19,368 bases of DNA from Chromera velia (lineage: Eukaryota; Sar; Chromeraceae). Positions 18,466 through 19,368 of the stretch are shown here, piece after piece. Numbering within the stretch: position 1 is the stretch's first letter; every line of letters starts with the position of its first letter. The notes under the pieces are model-generated. The model was given only the letters and a program-made list of their open reading frames with translations. It made no database searches and was not told where the DNA came from. A program made the translations under genes and the position numbers. The stretch lies in the NCBI GenBank assembly GCA_018398765.1, contig JAHBMJ010002399.1, positions 1 through 19,368 of the forward strand, read 5' to 3'.

Positions 18466-18744
18466 ACTAGTCAGGCTCCAGTGAGGCTCCAAGATGATCT
18501 AAGTGTCTGAAGAGTCAGAGGTTAGGTTCCAGAAAATTCAATCTACAGCGCTAAGGTTGATCGCTTATCACTCAATTTCACGTCAATATCGAATGCAGAT
18601 CTTCGCGTTTTTGCTCAAGTTTGGAGGTTGACTTCAAAAAGGCAATTCTGATGGTGTCGGACCTCCCGAGATGACCTATGACCTCGGAGATCCTCTCGAG
18701 GAAATCTGGATTTTGATTTTTCTTGCGTGATCCGATTTTGCAGA
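18466..18744. other. Stretch without a supported gene
   Basis: A short repeat (CAGGCTCCAGTGAGGCTCC) lies near 18472, and CCAAGATGATCTAAGTG resembles the repeats before the passenger gene. Otherwise nothing recognised. Confidence 0.5.
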
Positions 18745-19050
18745 TGCAACAGTCCATTCAGACCGGGCGATTATTCGACTTCAGAGCCGATTAATCGCCG
18801 CGCTTAAATTCGAATTCAGACCGCGCAGAATTCGACCAGATAAAATCGGGTATTATGAGTTTCGACCGAGTGGTATTCGGATACTTCGAATTCAGACCGT
18901 ACACTATTCGGTTTTTGGTTTGATGGTTATTCGAATTCAGACTGCGCACTATTCGACGTCTCGATTTCTGACCGCGCTTCTTTTTATCTTCGATTTTAGA
19001 CCAGGTCTTATTCAGCTCTTATCGATTTTAGACCGTGCTTTATTTGGATG
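18745..19050 (-). repeat. Degenerate tandem array, TTCGAATTCAGACCGCGCA type
   Basis: Seven or so imperfect copies of a unit like TCGAATTCAGACCGCGCACT followed by ATTCGA, seen at about 18755, 18810, 18885, 18930, 18962, 18990 and 19020, with spacing of about 30-75 bp. The core GACC is the most constant part. It adjoins the tRNA-like unit and may be the body of a tRNA-derived SINE on the - strand. Confidence 0.6.
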
Positions 19051-19067
19051 CATGTATTTTAGAATTC

Positions 19068-19143
19068 TGCCGATGGTGGGACTCGAACTCGGGACCTCTC
19101 GGTCCAAGCCTCTCGTCCTGACCATTAGGCTACAGAGGCTAGG
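19068..19143 (-). ncRNA. tRNA-like unit, possible SINE head or tRNA pseudogene
   Basis: On the - strand an A-box-like GTAGCCTAATGGTCAGGA is followed about 30 nt later by a B-box-like GAGTTCGAGTCCC, and the unit is bounded by GCCTCTG and CATCGGC, which pair partly. The 3' half of the T-arm (TTCGAGTCCCAC) is good but the 5' half (CCGAG) does not pair with it, and the anticodon stem is poor. A loop CTTGGAC could present anticodon UGG, with low confidence. This looks like a degenerate tRNA or Pol III promoter of a SINE, not a working tRNA gene. Confidence 0.55.
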
Positions 19144-19150
19144 TCCTAAC

Positions 19151-19368
19151 TTAAAGATCGTCTTTACCTAATTTTTGTCTTTTCTTATCTTTTTACTTCT
19201 TTTTATTTTCATTTTCAATCGTTTGATCTTGTCTCCTTATCCAAGTTAAAATGTTAAATTCGTTGCCTCTTTTCTATTATTTTCTATCATTTAAGATTCA
19301 TTTTTCTTTCATTAAATACTTTCTTTTAACTCTATTTTCTTATGTCTAGACTAGCGCATAGCATGCGT
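19151..19368. other. T-rich stretch
   Basis: Strongly T-rich on the + strand (CTTTT and TTTTC repeats), upstream of the tRNA-like unit in its own orientation. No gene seen. Confidence 0.6.

Noticed and set aside
19068-19143. Functional tRNA-Pro(UGG) gene
   Set aside because: The T-stem 5' half and the anticodon stem do not pair, so only a tRNA-like or SINE head is supported.

Overview
The window looks like repeat-dense nuclear DNA of a eukaryote. It carries decayed LTR retrotransposons, TA-flanked DNA transposons, foldback MITEs, a gene with GT..AG introns of about 95 nt and tRNA-like Pol III boxes. Nothing looks prokaryotic. Many (TGCA)n runs and a chromodomain-type gypsy element would suit a large protist genome such as a chromerid-like alveolate, but that placement is a guess. 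No intact host housekeeping gene was recognised.

Most of the window (about 3.2-18.5 kb) is one nest of mobile elements that can be peeled layer by layer. Layer 1 is a decayed Ty1/copia-like element on the + strand, with gag at 3208-3541 and nucleocapsid, protease and integrase from 15687 on. Layer 2 is a Ty3/gypsy chromovirus on the - strand (3542-15686) inserted in the copia gag reading frame. It has a 5-bp target duplication GTCTC, LTRs of about 350 bp, a PBS matching initiator tRNA-Met, and a purine tract. Layer 3 is a 5,675-bp TA-flanked DNA transposon (3692-9366) inserted in the downstream (3') LTR of the gypsy element. It has terminal inverted repeats of about 0.9 kb and an IS630/Tc1/mariner-type DDE transposase gene (DD36E). 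Layer 4 is a 225-bp TA-flanked foldback MITE (8361-8585) inside the right inverted repeat. A separate insertion of about 574 bp (10725-11298) interrupts the gypsy integrase.

The DNA transposon also carries a second, convergent gene on the - strand (about 8029 to 6604). Its first exon ends in phase 0 and is followed by three copies of an 81-nt exon, each with its own 95-nt intron, in perfect 176-bp tandem units. This passenger gene, with a Cys-containing N-terminus and a possible PB1/ubiquitin-like C-terminus, is the most novel item here.

The left flank (1-3.2 kb) holds a 415-bp foldback MITE, TGCA-rich DNA and several unrecognised coding-like fragments with stops. The right flank (18.5-19.4 kb) holds a tRNA-like unit next to a degenerate tandem array, possibly a SINE, and then T-rich DNA. 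Nearly all coding frames are interrupted. In-frame stops are mostly TAA or TAG, which fits C:G to T:A decay better than a reassigned code, because several replace conserved Trp residues.
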